The translations under genes were made by a program, and so were the position numbers. From NCBI RefSeq assembly GCF_000331735.1, contig NC_020126.1, positions 4,774,001-4,838,000 on the forward strand: DNA of 64,000 nucleotides, written 5' to 3'. This DNA is from Myxococcus stipitatus DSM 14675. Its GTDB lineage: Bacteria; Myxococcota; Myxococcia; Myxococcales; Myxococcaceae. Below the pieces are notes generated by a model. It was not told where the DNA came from, ran no database searches, and saw only the letters and a program-made list of their open reading frames with translations. Positions 1 to 9,470 of this stretch are shown piece after piece. Within the stretch, counting starts at the first letter, position 1. Each line of letters begins with the position of its first letter.

Positions 1-1
1 G

Positions 2-292
2 GTCCAGCGCTATCCGGACGTGAAGTGGTCGCTCATCATCGGCAGCGACATCCTGAAGGACCTGCCGCACTGGAAGGACTTCCACCGCATCGAGGAGATG
101 GCCCGCGTCATCGTGCTCTATCGCGCGGGCTATCCCGCGCCGGACACGGTGGGCCCGCCCCTGGCAGAGGTGTCCTCCACCGCGATTCGCGAGCAGTTCG
201 CGCGAGGCGCGGAGCCATCGGACCTGGTGCCCTCCGGTGTCCTGGCCCATGCCCGCGCGGCCGGGCTGTATGGCCTGGGCCGCGCGAAGTAG
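2..292 (+). CDS. nadD: Nicotinate-nucleotide adenylyltransferase, C-terminal part
   Basis: This is the 3' end of a gene that begins before the window; about 96 codons are present and end in TAG. NadD joins nicotinate mononucleotide to AMP from ATP in NAD synthesis. Family signatures seen are the W-S-L-I-I-G-S-D block, the following D-L-P-x-W-K-D-F segment, and the C-terminal S-S-T-A-I-R motif, which corresponds to the nucleotidyltransferase ISSTxIR signature. The N-terminal HxGH motif is outside the window. The gene converges on the large lipoprotein gene to its right with a gap of only 6 bases. Confidence 0.88.
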   Translation, partial: VQRYPDVKWSLIIGSDILKDLPHWKDFHRIEEMARVIVLYRAGYPAPDTVGPPLAEVSSTAIREQFARGAEPSDLVPSGVLAHARAAGLYGLGRAK

Positions 293-298
293 GACCCG

Positions 299-3200
299 CT
301 ACAGCCCGAGCCCCACGAGGTGCAGGTCTCCCAGCCCGTCCTTCGTCGGGTAGCGCCGGGCGAACTGGTAGAAGAGGGAGAGGGGCACGGACTGGCCCAT
401 GGTGAACTGGAGCGCGACGTTGGCGCCGAACGCACCGTGATTGTCGCGGTTGTCCGTGCGAGCCAGCGTCCCGAACACCTCGAGCTGCAGGTTGCTCACG
501 AAGAGCGAGGGGAGCAGCCACACGGTGGACGCCCAGCCGTGGTCCACGACGAAGCGATAGCGGTACGTGGCTCCGCCGATGAGCACGTTCCGGGCGCGAA
601 TCGTGTGGTCCTCGTAGCCGCGCAGGTACTCGCTGAAGGCGACGCCTGGCTGGAGCCGCAGCGGAAGTCCTTGGGTCTCCGTCGAGCGGCGGTTCGTGTA
701 CCAGACCTGTCCCGCATTGAGTCCACCCACCTCGAGGAGCTTCGCGGGCGCACCGGGCAGGTAGCGGCCGACGGCGGAGAGCTGGATGTGGTCCTCTCCG
801 AGCTTCCAGCCGCTGAAGAACCCATCCACGGCCAGGCGCACGTCGCCCATTGTCGAGTCGCTGGCGAACGCTCGCGGATAGATGGCCCCGCTCATCGAGA
901 GTCCGAGACCTCGCTGGAGCCCTCCGTACGACGTGGCGTCTCCCGCGAAGTACGACGCGGCGATCTCGGGTCCAATCAACCGCGTGATGAGCTTGGGGAA
1001 CGTGCCGACGGCGTCGTACTCGCGACGCAGGGCCAGCAGTCCGATGCTCACGGGCGTCGTCCAGAACGTGCGCGAGGCGATGGCCACGGCCTGGAGGTCC
1101 GTCCGGTCATTCTCCCGCACCCGCGAGAACGAGGCCTGCACGTACCACGGCGCGAGCTGCGCGTTGCCGTACGCGAGGGAGAGCGTGGGCTGTTCGTCCC
1201 GGGAGCTGTAGTCGAACGACAGGGCGTAGGAATGGAACCCCAGCCGGTCCTTCCCGGAGAGCACCACGCCGCCGTAGAGCAGCAAGTCGTCCTGGTCCTT
1301 GTCCTTGTCGGTGTCCTCCGTGTTCGCGGCCACCCAGAGATAGGGGACACGCAGCTCGGGGATGAGCAGCCCCTCCAGTGACGAGTACGGCTCGTCGGAG
1401 AGCACCTCCACGGCCTTGCCGGGGTCGGGCGGCGGAGCGACGACAGGGGCCTCGAGTCCACTCGTGATGGGGCTCGGCGGGGGGGCCTCCGCGAGTGACG
1501 GAGCGGACACCACCGGAGCGTCTGGCGGAGGCGCGGGGAAGGACTCGAACTCACCCGAGGGGGACTCCGCGGGTGCTCCGGGTGACGTGCCTGGTGCGGG
1601 TTGCGTGGACGGAGCTGCTGTCCCGGGGCTCGCGGAGGCGGGCGGTCCCGGGAAGGCCACGAGCTCTTCGGGCGTGAGCGTCGCGGGCACTGGCTCCGGG
1701 GGCGCAGGCGTCGAAGGTTCGGGGGCGGGGACCTCCGTGAGCGGGGGAGGGCTCATGGGCTCATCGAGCGCAGCCGGAGGGACGGGCTCTGGCGGCGCGG
1801 TCACGAGGGCCGGGGGCTCGGGGGGCTTCTTCTCGGGGATGGGAATCAGTGGCGCGCGGTCGATGGTGAACGACGCGCCATCCCGATTCAGGAACGCCAC
1901 CTCACCCGGGCCCATGGGACTCACGTCCATCACGAGGAAGGGCGCGTCGGTGATGCGCGCCGTCTCTCGCGTGGAGACGTTCATCGTGTGGACCTGGAGC
2001 CGCCCCAGGTGTTCGCGCAGGAACACGATGTGCTCCGCGTCCAGCCACCTCGGCGAGTAGTTGAACAATCCGTCGCGCGTCAGCCAGCGCAGGCCGCCAT
2101 CCGCCTCGCGCAGGGCCAGGTCCCAGCCGTCCGCTCCCTCCATGGGGAACACCATCCGCGCGCCATCGGGCGAGATCGCCGGAGGACCCACGGGGGCACT
2201 GGCATCGAACCGGGTGAGCTGCTCCTGCTTCCCCGACTCCAGCTCGAGCCGCATGAGGTTGGCGGTGTCTCCGTCGATGTGGACATAGACATACGCCGAG
2301 TCGTCCGGAGTGATGCTCCCGCCCATGCCCTTCACGTCGTCCCAGACACGCGCCACGTCGCCGGTGCCCGCGTCCACGCGCCACAGCTTCGCGTCGTAGG
2401 CACCCACGGCGTTCACATCCGCCATCACCAGGTACAGCCATCGCCCGTCGGTGCTGAAGGACATGCCGCTGACCAGCGTGGGAGAGCCCAGCACCCAGCG
2501 GCGGAAGGGCAGCAGCTCCACCAGCGGACGCTCGAAGCGCACCCGGCCATCCGCATCGCGCACCGTCAGCCGCGAGTACGTCTTGCGCCCGACGCTCACC
2601 AGCGCCGTCGCACCCGAGGCGGGATGCGAGGCGAGGCGCGAGAAGTACCCCGCGTCGCGCACCCAGACCTGCTGCGTCTCCGGACGCTCCCGCGGAATCA
2701 ACTGCTCACGCAGGTCCCGGGTGAAGTCGGCGAACAGCGAGCCGATGTCCTTCCCGTAGACGCTCTTGAAGCGCAGCGTGACGCCGAACGGGGAGAAGAT
2801 GCTGCTGCCCTGGTTGTCCACCAGCTTCCACAGCTTCGCCTCGCCGTACTTCGTGGCCAGGTACTCCACGAAGTGCATGCCCGTGAGGTAGTTCCCGCCG
2901 AACGGGTCCAGCTCCCGGTTCTCCGGAGACAGGAACCCCGGGTCCATCCGCCCTTCGCGCGCCTGCACCACCGAGTCGAACCAACCCCGCCACACGGGGC
3001 TGTGCGGACGTCCGGTGTCCTTGCCGAAGCGGCCCTCGTAGTACGTGGCCAGTCCCTCCAGGAACCAGGACTCGGTGAACATGTTGGGTTGGAACAGGCC
3101 CCCCGTGAAGGTGTTGAGGAACCCCCAGAGCCCGTTGGTCTGCTGGAGCTGGACGTAGTGCACGGCCTCGTGACAGGCCACGTCCCCGACGTCCACTTCG

Positions 3201-3619
3201 CCCAGGCCGAAGAAGTGGAACAGCTCCAGGGACATGTGCGAGGGCATCACCATCTGCTGCGGCGTGCTCGCGAGGTCCGGCACCACGTACGCGTTGTTGA
3301 AGTCCGCGCTCGTCAGGTACACGAGGAGCTTGTCCCGAGGTGTCTTGCGCCACGTGTCCTCACGCAGCCGCGCGACGCACCCCTCCAGTCGGGCCGCCAT
3401 CCTCAGCGCGGGGCCCTTGAGGTGCTCCGGGTAGTAGAGCTCCAGGGACTCCGTCGTCAGCTTCCGCATGGAGTCGCGGGCGAAGGACGTCTGGATGTCT
3501 TGGGGAAAACGGGGTGCGACGGAGGCGCACCCCCAGGTTGTCAGCAGAAGACAGGCGATCCAGGCATGCCGGAGAAGAAGCCGGCGGGAAGCAGGCATAC
3601 GCGCCATCCTACTGGCCAC
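299..3619 (-). CDS. Large exported metallopeptidase-like protein with TolB-type propeller and C-terminal barrel
   Basis: About 1106 residues. The N-terminus is basic and then hydrophobic, ending in T-T-W-G-C-A, a loose lipobox, so a surface or periplasmic lipoprotein is likely. Residues about 140-220 carry C-H-E-A-V-H-Y, an HExxH zinc-peptidase motif, with a downstream W-F-L-E-G-L-A-T-Y-Y segment like the Glu-bearing helix of gluzincins (peptidase MA type). A TolB/WD-like propeller follows at about 330-590 (repeated S-P-D-G / T-P-D-D turns), then a Pro-rich linker at about 600-740. The last 350 residues alternate aromatic and polar strands like an outer-membrane barrel. GTG at 3619 is used; ATGs at 3607 and 3598 are alternatives. 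The domain reading is by eye; function is inferred. Confidence 0.7.
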   Translation of the reverse strand: MASRMARMPASRRLLLRHAWIACLLLTTWGCASVAPRFPQDIQTSFARDSMRKLTTESLELYYPEHLKGPALRMAARLEGCVARLREDTWRKTPRDKLLVYLTSADFNNAYVVPDLASTPQQMVMPSHMSLELFHFFGLGEVDVGDVACHEAVHYVQLQQTNGLWGFLNTFTGGLFQPNMFTESWFLEGLATYYEGRFGKDTGRPHSPVWRGWFDSVVQAREGRMDPGFLSPENRELDPFGGNYLTGMHFVEYLATKYGEAKLWKLVDNQGSSIFSPFGVTLRFKSVYGKDIGSLFADFTRDLREQLIPRERPETQQVWVRDAGYFSRLASHPASGATALVSVGRKTYSRLTVRDADGRVRFERPLVELLPFRRWVLGSPTLVSGMSFSTDGRWLYLVMADVNAVGAYDAKLWRVDAGTGDVARVWDDVKGMGGSITPDDSAYVYVHIDGDTANLMRLELESGKQEQLTRFDASAPVGPPAISPDGARMVFPMEGADGWDLALREADGGLRWLTRDGLFNYSPRWLDAEHIVFLREHLGRLQVHTMNVSTRETARITDAPFLVMDVSPMGPGEVAFLNRDGASFTIDRAPLIPIPEKKPPEPPALVTAPPEPVPPAALDEPMSPPPLTEVPAPEPSTPAPPEPVPATLTPEELVAFPGPPASASPGTAAPSTQPAPGTSPGAPAESPSGEFESFPAPPPDAPVVSAPSLAEAPPPSPITSGLEAPVVAPPPDPGKAVEVLSDEPYSSLEGLLIPELRVPYLWVAANTEDTDKDKDQDDLLLYGGVVLSGKDRLGFHSYALSFDYSSRDEQPTLSLAYGNAQLAPWYVQASFSRVRENDRTDLQAVAIASRTFWTTPVSIGLLALRREYDAVGTFPKLITRLIGPEIAASYFAGDATSYGGLQRGLGLSMSGAIYPRAFASDSTMGDVRLAVDGFFSGWKLGEDHIQLSAVGRYLPGAPAKLLEVGGLNAGQVWYTNRRSTETQGLPLRLQPGVAFSEYLRGYEDHTIRARNVLIGGATYRYRFVVDHGWASTVWLLPSLFVSNLQLEVFGTLARTDNRDNHGAFGANVALQFTMGQSVPLSLFYQFARRYPTKDGLGDLHLVGLGL

Positions 3620-3692
3620 AATTCATAGCCACGAACGCGTTTTTCACGGTAAGGGGAGGGCCACCGCTTCCCCCTTGATTTTGGATTCCTTC

Positions 3693-5009
3693 ATGTCCCA
3701 ACCGGATCCCCAGGCACATCCTGTTCCCCAGCATGTCCACCAGGCGCAGCTCCAGGTCGCCGCGGCCATCGAGAAGGCCGAAGGCAAGCCCGTCGACCTG
3801 CTCAAGGCTCCGTGGGCGGACGTGGAGAAGTCCGTGGTCAAGGTGCTGGGGGGCCCCTTCCAGGTGAACAACCCCGAGCACCAGACGGTGGCCCTGGGGG
3901 TTGCGGGCGCGTTCGCCATGCGCCTCATCATGGAGCACCAGGCCTTCTGGTTCCCCAACCGGGACTCCCCCGAGGGCGCGACGCTGGGCTTCCCCGAGGC
4001 CATCATCATGCTGTCGCCCTTTGGCGCGGCCATGGATGCACTGAGTCAAGCCAAGCTGGGCCGCCTGGAGGACCTGGCGGCCGACATCCGCCGCTCGCTG
4101 GGGCAGGCGCGCTTCGGGACGAACCCGGCCCAGGCCCTGGGTGGGCAGGCGCAGAAGCTGACGCCGGTGGACTACCAGCGGCTGTTTGATCCGGGCTTCC
4201 TCCAGTTCGTCGTCGTGGACGCGAAGAAGGCGACCACCACGCTGGAGACCAAGCCGGACGTGCTGGCGCGCGACGTGCGCAACGCCCTGAACCGCGCGCA
4301 GGACCTCCCGGCGGAGGCCCGTCAGCAGTTCGAGGGGCAGATTGTGCAGTCCCTCCAGCGCCTGGACCCGAGCAAGTCGCTCATCGAGCAGGCCGAGCGC
4401 GCCCCGCGCCTGGCGGAGCTGATGGTGCACCTGTTCGCCACGGTGAACGGCACGGGCTCAGCGCCCGAGGACTTCTGGCACGACATCGTGCTGCCGCTGC
4501 TCTTCATCGGCACGCCGACGTCCTTCCCGCCGCTGGATGAGGAAGAGCTGGAGCTGTACCGCCAGGGCGCGGATCCGCTGCCCCTGTTCGTGGACGTGGT
4601 GCCGCACGCGCACCCGGCTCCGGACGAGGGCCTGCTGGGGGCGTTCGAGATGGGCGAGATTGGCCTGCTGCACCCGGGCTTCGCTCGGGTCGGCGCGCTG
4701 CGGCTCATCCGCATCGACGCCACGCGCATCAAGCCCATCCTCGCGGGCTTCGACGCGAACAAGCTCGGCGCGACCATCAAGGGCTTCGGCGACGCCGTCG
4801 CGAAGGCGGCGGGCAAGCCGGCCAACGACACGGCGCAGGGCAAGGAGATGCTGCACGCCTCGCTCACGCTGCTGTCGGACCTCCAGCGGGGCGTGGCGAC
4901 CGGTCAGGGCGAGCTGTGCCTGCGCCGGCTCACGGAGGCGGAGGCCGCTTCCGAGCGGGCCCTCGGCGCCGTGCGCAAGGGCCTCCAGGGCTCGCTCATC
5001 ATCACCTGA
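3693..5009 (+). CDS. Conserved protein of unknown function
   Basis: About 438 residues, no signal peptide or clear membrane segment, rich in Ala, Leu and charged residues, apparently soluble and largely helical. I do not recognise a domain. ATG at 3693 begins M-S-Q-P-D-P. An in-frame TTG at 3676 lies about 15 bases after an A/G-rich stretch (3651-3660) and is a possible alternative start. It diverges from the large lipoprotein gene on its left with a gap of about 70 bases, so the two probably have back-to-back promoters. Its 3' end overlaps the convergent DUF2520 gene by 8 bases. Confidence 0.6.
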   Translation: MSQPDPQAHPVPQHVHQAQLQVAAAIEKAEGKPVDLLKAPWADVEKSVVKVLGGPFQVNNPEHQTVALGVAGAFAMRLIMEHQAFWFPNRDSPEGATLGFPEAIIMLSPFGAAMDALSQAKLGRLEDLAADIRRSLGQARFGTNPAQALGGQAQKLTPVDYQRLFDPGFLQFVVVDAKKATTTLETKPDVLARDVRNALNRAQDLPAEARQQFEGQIVQSLQRLDPSKSLIEQAERAPRLAELMVHLFATVNGTGSAPEDFWHDIVLPLLFIGTPTSFPPLDEEELELYRQGADPLPLFVDVVPHAHPAPDEGLLGAFEMGEIGLLHPGFARVGALRLIRIDATRIKPILAGFDANKLGATIKGFGDAVAKAAGKPANDTAQGKEMLHASLTLLSDLQRGVATGQGELCLRRLTEAEAASERALGAVRKGLQGSLIIT

Positions 5010-5937
5010 GTCGGGCTTCCAGCGCGGCGCGCGCCTCGGGGCTCAACCGCTCCGAGGCCAGCTTCAGCGCACGCTGGGACAACAAGCGGTAGAGCGGGGC
5101 GACGTCGTCGGGGAGCGCATCCAGGTGGGCTCCCACGACGTCCCCGTCTCCTCGGACGATGGGCCCCGTGAGTCCTCCCGAGAGACCCCGGGCCTCCACG
5201 CCTCGCAACGCCGAGCGCATCAACGGCAGCAGCGCGGGGAGCGCCTCCTCTCGCACGACTCCCGCGGCCTCCAGCGCGGCCACGGCCGCATCCGCCAGCG
5301 CCACCATGAGTCCCGCGCTCATCACCGCACCCGCGTGGTAGGCAGCGCGGCGACCCTCGGGGACCTCCAGCACGTCGAGCCTCACGTCGGCCGCCATGTG
5401 ACGCAGCACGTCCCGCAGCGGGCGCGAGCGCGTGCTGATGGACACCGTGTGGCCCGCGAGCGAGTCCCGAGGCGAGGACACCGCGCAGAGCGGATGGAAT
5501 GAGCCCAGCGCGCGACCTCGCGGTGGCCCCAGCGCGGAGAGCGGCAGGGCTCCGGCGGTGTGCACGAGCGCGGTGGAGCGGGGCAGGGTGGCCGCGAGCT
5601 CCTCGGCGATGCGGGGCACCTCCGCGTCCGGGACACACAGCAGGACGACGTCCGCCTTCCACGGCTCGTCCGCCGTGAGGGCCTTGAGGCCCAGGTCCTT
5701 GGCGCGCCGCCGTCCTTCTTCGCCGCGCGAGACGAGCTTCACCGGCCAGCCCTTCATCTTCAGGGCCAGGCCCAGCGCGCCGCCGAGCCGGCCCGCGCCG
5801 ATGATGACCACCGAGGGCAGTCCCGTGACGGGCGTGCGGGGACGGAGCAGCGGCTTGTGGCGCGCCTTGCTCTCGCGCGCGGGAGGGGGCGTGCCCGCGC
5901 CCTCCGCCTCTTGCTTGCGTGGGGCCCGGGTGCTCAT
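5002..5937 (-). CDS. Rossmann-fold dehydrogenase-like protein, DUF2520 family
   Basis: 311 residues. After a basic, low-complexity tail of about 40 residues, a nucleotide-binding loop reads V-V-I-I-G-A-G-R-L-G-G-A-L (GxGxxG type), followed by V-V-L-L-C-V-P-D at the end of the Rossmann domain. The second half contains S-F-H-P-L and Y-H-A-G-A-V-M-S, typical of the all-helical DUF2520 domain that resembles 6-phosphogluconate dehydrogenase C-domains. An NAD(P)-linked oxidoreductase is implied; the substrate is unknown. The ATG overlaps the TGA of the upstream Clp-type gene by four bases (ATGA), so the two are probably translationally coupled. Confidence 0.75.
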   Translation of the reverse strand: MSTRAPRKQEAEGAGTPPPARESKARHKPLLRPRTPVTGLPSVVIIGAGRLGGALGLALKMKGWPVKLVSRGEEGRRRAKDLGLKALTADEPWKADVVLLCVPDAEVPRIAEELAATLPRSTALVHTAGALPLSALGPPRGRALGSFHPLCAVSSPRDSLAGHTVSISTRSRPLRDVLRHMAADVRLDVLEVPEGRRAAYHAGAVMSAGLMVALADAAVAALEAAGVVREEALPALLPLMRSALRGVEARGLSGGLTGPIVRGDGDVVGAHLDALPDDVAPLYRLLSQRALKLASERLSPEARAALEARLR

Positions 5938-8525
5938 CGCTCTCGTTGGAACGCGAGCTGACCGGCCTTGAGCGCGACCCGAACCCGGTCGCCCGCGCCA
6001 AACTCACCCGAGAGGATTCGCTCCGCGAGCGGTCCTTCCACCAATCGCTGCACCATCTGGCGCATGGGGCGCGCGCCGAGCTGCGGGTCGAAGCCGCCCG
6101 ACTTCAGCAGGTGGCCCACCACGTCCTCGCCCGCGATGTATTCGATGCCGCGCTCCGTGGAGAGCCGCTTGCTGCTTTCCTCCAGCAGCAGCGTCGCGAT
6201 GCGCGCGACCTCCTCCTCCTCCAGGGGACGGAAGGGGAGCCGCTCGTCGATGCGATTCCACAGCTCCGGCGGCAGGGCCTTGCGCGCGGCGGACGCGGCC
6301 AGCTCCAGCGCGTTGATGGTGGCGGAGCCCTCCGAGCCGAAGCCCATGGGCCGACCGGTGCGAGAGAACGCCTCCGCGCCCAGGTTGGTCGTCATCACGA
6401 TGACGGTGTTGGAGAAGTCGATGTGCCGACCCTTGCCGTCCGTCAGCCGCCCCTCTTCGAGCACCTGGAGCAGCAGCATCTGCACCTCGCGGTGCGCCTT
6501 CTCGATTTCATCCAGCACCACCACTGACGACGGGCGGCGGCGGACGGGCTCGGTGAGCTGGCCTCCCTCGCCGAAGCCCACATAGCCGGCGGGAGAGCCG
6601 ATGAGCCGGGAGACGCCATGCGCCTCCGACAGCTCGCTCATGTCCAGCCGCACCAGCGCGTCGCGGTTGCCGAACAGCACCTCCGCGAGTCCGCGTGCCA
6701 TCTCCGTCTTGCCCACGCCCGTGGGGCCCAGGAAGAGGAAGCTGCCCATGGGGCGCCGCGACGCGAAGCCCGCGTAGTTGCGGCGGATGACCCGGGCGAT
6801 GCGGGCAATCGCCTCTTCGTGTCCGATGACCCGCTCGCCCAGGTCCTGCTCCAGCCGCAAGAGGCGCGCCGAGTCGTTCATCAGCAGCCGCTCCTCGGGA
6901 ACCCCCGCGAGCTTCGCCACCACGCGCGCCACGTCCGAGGGCTCCACCACGTCGCGGCCCTCGCGATGGCAGCGGCTGCCCGCCAGGTCCACCACGGAGA
7001 TGGCCTTGTCCGGCATGAACCGGTCCGTCACGTAGCGGCTGGCCAGCGAGGCCGCGGCCTCAAGCGCCTCCGGGCGGTAGCGCAGGCCATGGTGCTCCTC
7101 GTACCGGCCGATGATGCCGCGGAGGATCTCCACCGTCTCCGCCACCGACGGCTCGTGCACCACCACCGCCGTGAAGCGCCGCTCCAGCGCGGGGTCGGCG
7201 CTGATGAACTTGCGGTACTCGTCATGCGTCGTCGCGCCGATGCAGGGGAACTCGCCCCGCGCCATCGCCGTCTTCAGCTCGTTGGCCGCGTCCTGCGGGC
7301 CGTCACCCGTGGAGCCCGCGCCCACCAGGGTGTGGATCTCGTCGATGAAGACCATGACGCGCCCGTCGGCGCGGCGGACTTCTTCCTTGAGCGCGTTGAG
7401 CTTCTCGGAGAACGAGCCGCGCAGCTGCGTGCCCGCGACCAGCGAGGCCATGTCCAGCTCCACCAGCACCTTCTCCGACAGACCTCCGCGGAGTCCGAGG
7501 AGCCGCTGGGCCACGCCCTCCACCACGGCCGTCTTCCCCACGCCCGCCTCACCCAACAGGCAGGGGTTGTTGGTGCGGCGCTTGCCGAGGACGTCGATGA
7601 CCTCCTCGATTTCGCGCGAGCGCCCCACCACCGGGTCGAGCCGGCCTTCACGCGCCGCCTGGCTCAGGTTGCGTCCCAGGGACGTCAGCAGCGGGAACAC
7701 CTTGGGGTCCAGCGCCAGCGAGGAGGCGCCGCGCGCCACGGTGCTGGAGGGCGCGGGGGCCGGGCGCGAGACAGGCGCCGGAGCCGGTGCCGCGCGAGCC
7801 ACGGGCGGCGGGGCGGCCTGGGGAGCGGGCGGCGGCGCGGCCTGGGCCACGGGGGGCGGAGCTGCTCGCGGCGCGGGGGCCGGCGGGGGCGTGGCGTGGT
7901 CCGGCTCGTCCACGTCGATGAGGTCCCGCGGCGACAGGGCGGGCGTCGTGGCGCGAGGCGGCGGCGAGGGGAGCGGCGGCGGCGTGGGCGGCGCGCCCGG
8001 CACCGAGCGCGGCAGGCTCACGGCCACGGCGGAGAAGGGGAGAGGGGACGGAGGAGCGCCCAGCGGCCGGCTGGGGGCGGAAGGACGCGAGCCCAGGGCG
8101 TGCGACCGGCTGGGCTGGAGCTTGCGGGGCATCCGCCCGCTCACGAAGTAGGACACCGCCGTGGTGCGCAGCGTCGCGAGGTCCAGCCCCGCGTGCACCA
8201 GCAGCTCCTGGGCGACGCACCGCACCCGCGTCACCGCGATGAGCAGGTGCAGGCAGTCGGCCTCCTGGGAGCCGCAGCTCGTGGCGATTTCGCGCGCCTT
8301 CTCCCGCAGCTCGCGGACCGGGCCGTCCTGCTCGGCGGGCGCCGCGGTGAGCAGCTGGAGGAGGGCATCCTCGTCCACGCCCCGATCCTTGAGCAGCAAC
8401 TGCGCGCGGTTCTCCACCGTGAAGAGCGCCAGCAGCACATGCGCCGAGGTGAGCCGCTGGGCCACGCTCCGGGCAATGTCGTTGGCTTCTTGGAGGACCT
8501 GGGCGAGATCCGTGCTTTCGACCAT
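5934..8525 (-). CDS. ClpA/ClpC-type AAA+ ATPase
   Basis: About 863 residues from ATG at 8525, chosen because GGAG lies 5 bases upstream; longer readings lack a site. Order of parts: Clp N-domain repeats (about 1-125), a Pro/Ala-rich linker of roughly 120 residues, then AAA module 1 with Walker A G-E-A-G-V-G-K-T and Walker B V-F-I-D-E-I-H. AAA module 2 has G-P-T-G-V-G-K-T and V-V-L-D-E-I-E, and a ClpB-type D2-small C-terminus follows. There is no long coiled-coil M-domain, unlike ClpB. An M-G-F tripeptide in module 2 sits where ClpA/ClpC carry the ClpP-docking loop, so partnership with a protease is possible. The very long linker is unusual. Confidence 0.85.
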   Translation of the reverse strand: MVESTDLAQVLQEANDIARSVAQRLTSAHVLLALFTVENRAQLLLKDRGVDEDALLQLLTAAPAEQDGPVRELREKAREIATSCGSQEADCLHLLIAVTRVRCVAQELLVHAGLDLATLRTTAVSYFVSGRMPRKLQPSRSHALGSRPSAPSRPLGAPPSPLPFSAVAVSLPRSVPGAPPTPPPLPSPPPRATTPALSPRDLIDVDEPDHATPPPAPAPRAAPPPVAQAAPPPAPQAAPPPVARAAPAPAPVSRPAPAPSSTVARGASSLALDPKVFPLLTSLGRNLSQAAREGRLDPVVGRSREIEEVIDVLGKRRTNNPCLLGEAGVGKTAVVEGVAQRLLGLRGGLSEKVLVELDMASLVAGTQLRGSFSEKLNALKEEVRRADGRVMVFIDEIHTLVGAGSTGDGPQDAANELKTAMARGEFPCIGATTHDEYRKFISADPALERRFTAVVVHEPSVAETVEILRGIIGRYEEHHGLRYRPEALEAAASLASRYVTDRFMPDKAISVVDLAGSRCHREGRDVVEPSDVARVVAKLAGVPEERLLMNDSARLLRLEQDLGERVIGHEEAIARIARVIRRNYAGFASRRPMGSFLFLGPTGVGKTEMARGLAEVLFGNRDALVRLDMSELSEAHGVSRLIGSPAGYVGFGEGGQLTEPVRRRPSSVVVLDEIEKAHREVQMLLLQVLEEGRLTDGKGRHIDFSNTVIVMTTNLGAEAFSRTGRPMGFGSEGSATINALELAASAARKALPPELWNRIDERLPFRPLEEEEVARIATLLLEESSKRLSTERGIEYIAGEDVVGHLLKSGGFDPQLGARPMRQMVQRLVEGPLAERILSGEFGAGDRVRVALKAGQLAFQRER

Positions 8526-8585
8526 TCGAGCTCCGGCAGGCGTGCAGCCGAGCGGAATACACCCTCTCGATCCCGACAGCAAAAT

Positions 8586-8616
8586 TTCCGCAACAGGCTG
8601 CTACAGGTCTGCGGAA
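8586..8616. promoter_or_regulatory. Inverted repeat in a divergent promoter region
   Basis: TTCCGCA (8586-8592) and TGCGGAA (8610-8616) form a perfect 7-bp inverted repeat with a 17-base spacer. It lies between the Clp-type gene (leftward) and the export operon (rightward), so it could be an operator. No clear -35/-10 pair was recognised in the gap (8526-8756). Confidence 0.25.
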
Positions 8617-8756
8617 TCCTTGGAGTAGAAGGGGGCCGGGCCTTCCACGAGGATTGGAATTCGGTTGGCCGGCTGCCCGTTCACCGCGTCAATTTCGACT
8701 GGCCGAGCAATTGCCTGAGGGGCTGTGCCGTACTTCCCTCCGAGACCAATCACCCT

Positions 8757-9470
8757 ATGACCTCTCTCGTCCAACCCGTGCGCGTCTTCATCGACCCTGT
8801 CGAGGGGACGCCCGCAGCAGTCGAAGCCCGCCGTTGGGTCTGGCCGCTTCTGATTCTCGCCCTCTGCGTGTCCGCCTCTGGGACGCTGTTTTCCCTTCGT
8901 TGGGACGCGGCCCCGGATGTCATCCGTGAGCTCCAGTCGTCCGGGGAGATGGCGACCATCTCCGAGGCCGACCTCACCGACAAGATCCAGACCACCACGC
9001 GCAAGGCGCTGGTGGGCGGCATCGCCAAGGGCGTCTTCGTGATGCCCATGACGGCGCTGCTCCTGGCCGCCCTCCTCTGGGTCGTGTCGTGGCTGTTTGA
9101 TCGCTCCACGAACTTCGAGAAGCTGATGTCCGTGGCCGCGCTGAGCCTGTTGCCCATCGCGCTGTACCACGGCGTCCTGGCTCTCTGTATCTCCGCGCAA
9201 CACACGCTGTCGGCGGCGCGCCTGGCGCAGTTGGTGCCGTCGAACCTGGGCGTGCTCATGACGGACCTGAGCCCGAAGATGGCGCGGGTCGCGTCCACCG
9301 TGGACTTCTTCAACCTCTGGAGCACTGTGATTCTGGGATTGGGCTTCTCCGCCGCCACCGGCATGAGCCGAGGGCGTGCGTTGCTGCTGGCGGTGGTGCT
9401 CTACGCGATGTTCGCGGGAGTGATGATGGTCGGTCTTCCCGGCGTGCAGATGGCGGGAGGTGGCCGATGA
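8757..9470 (+). CDS. Yip1-family multi-pass membrane protein
   Basis: 237 residues. One membrane helix lies near residues 28-45, and four more hydrophobic stretches fall in the second half, with a soluble loop rich in acidic residues between. The pattern (N-terminal helix, loop, then a tight four-helix bundle) fits bacterial Yip1-domain proteins. ATG at 8757 is the first sensible start. It is the first gene of a six-gene operon: its TGA overlaps the ATG of the TolC-like gene by four bases. Yip1 proteins have no settled enzymatic role; here it may help assemble or position the exporter, which is inference from context. Confidence 0.6.
   Translation: MTSLVQPVRVFIDPVEGTPAAVEARRWVWPLLILALCVSASGTLFSLRWDAAPDVIRELQSSGEMATISEADLTDKIQTTTRKALVGGIAKGVFVMPMTALLLAALLWVVSWLFDRSTNFEKLMSVAALSLLPIALYHGVLALCISAQHTLSAARLAQLVPSNLGVLMTDLSPKMARVASTVDFFNLWSTVILGLGFSAATGMSRGRALLLAVVLYAMFAGVMMVGLPGVQMAGGGR

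Noticed and set aside
6618-9470. Open frame of 950 codons on the plus strand
   Set aside because: Its first two thirds lie opposite the Clp-type gene and read as Arg/His/Ala low complexity. Only the end, from ATG 8757, is the real Yip1-like gene.
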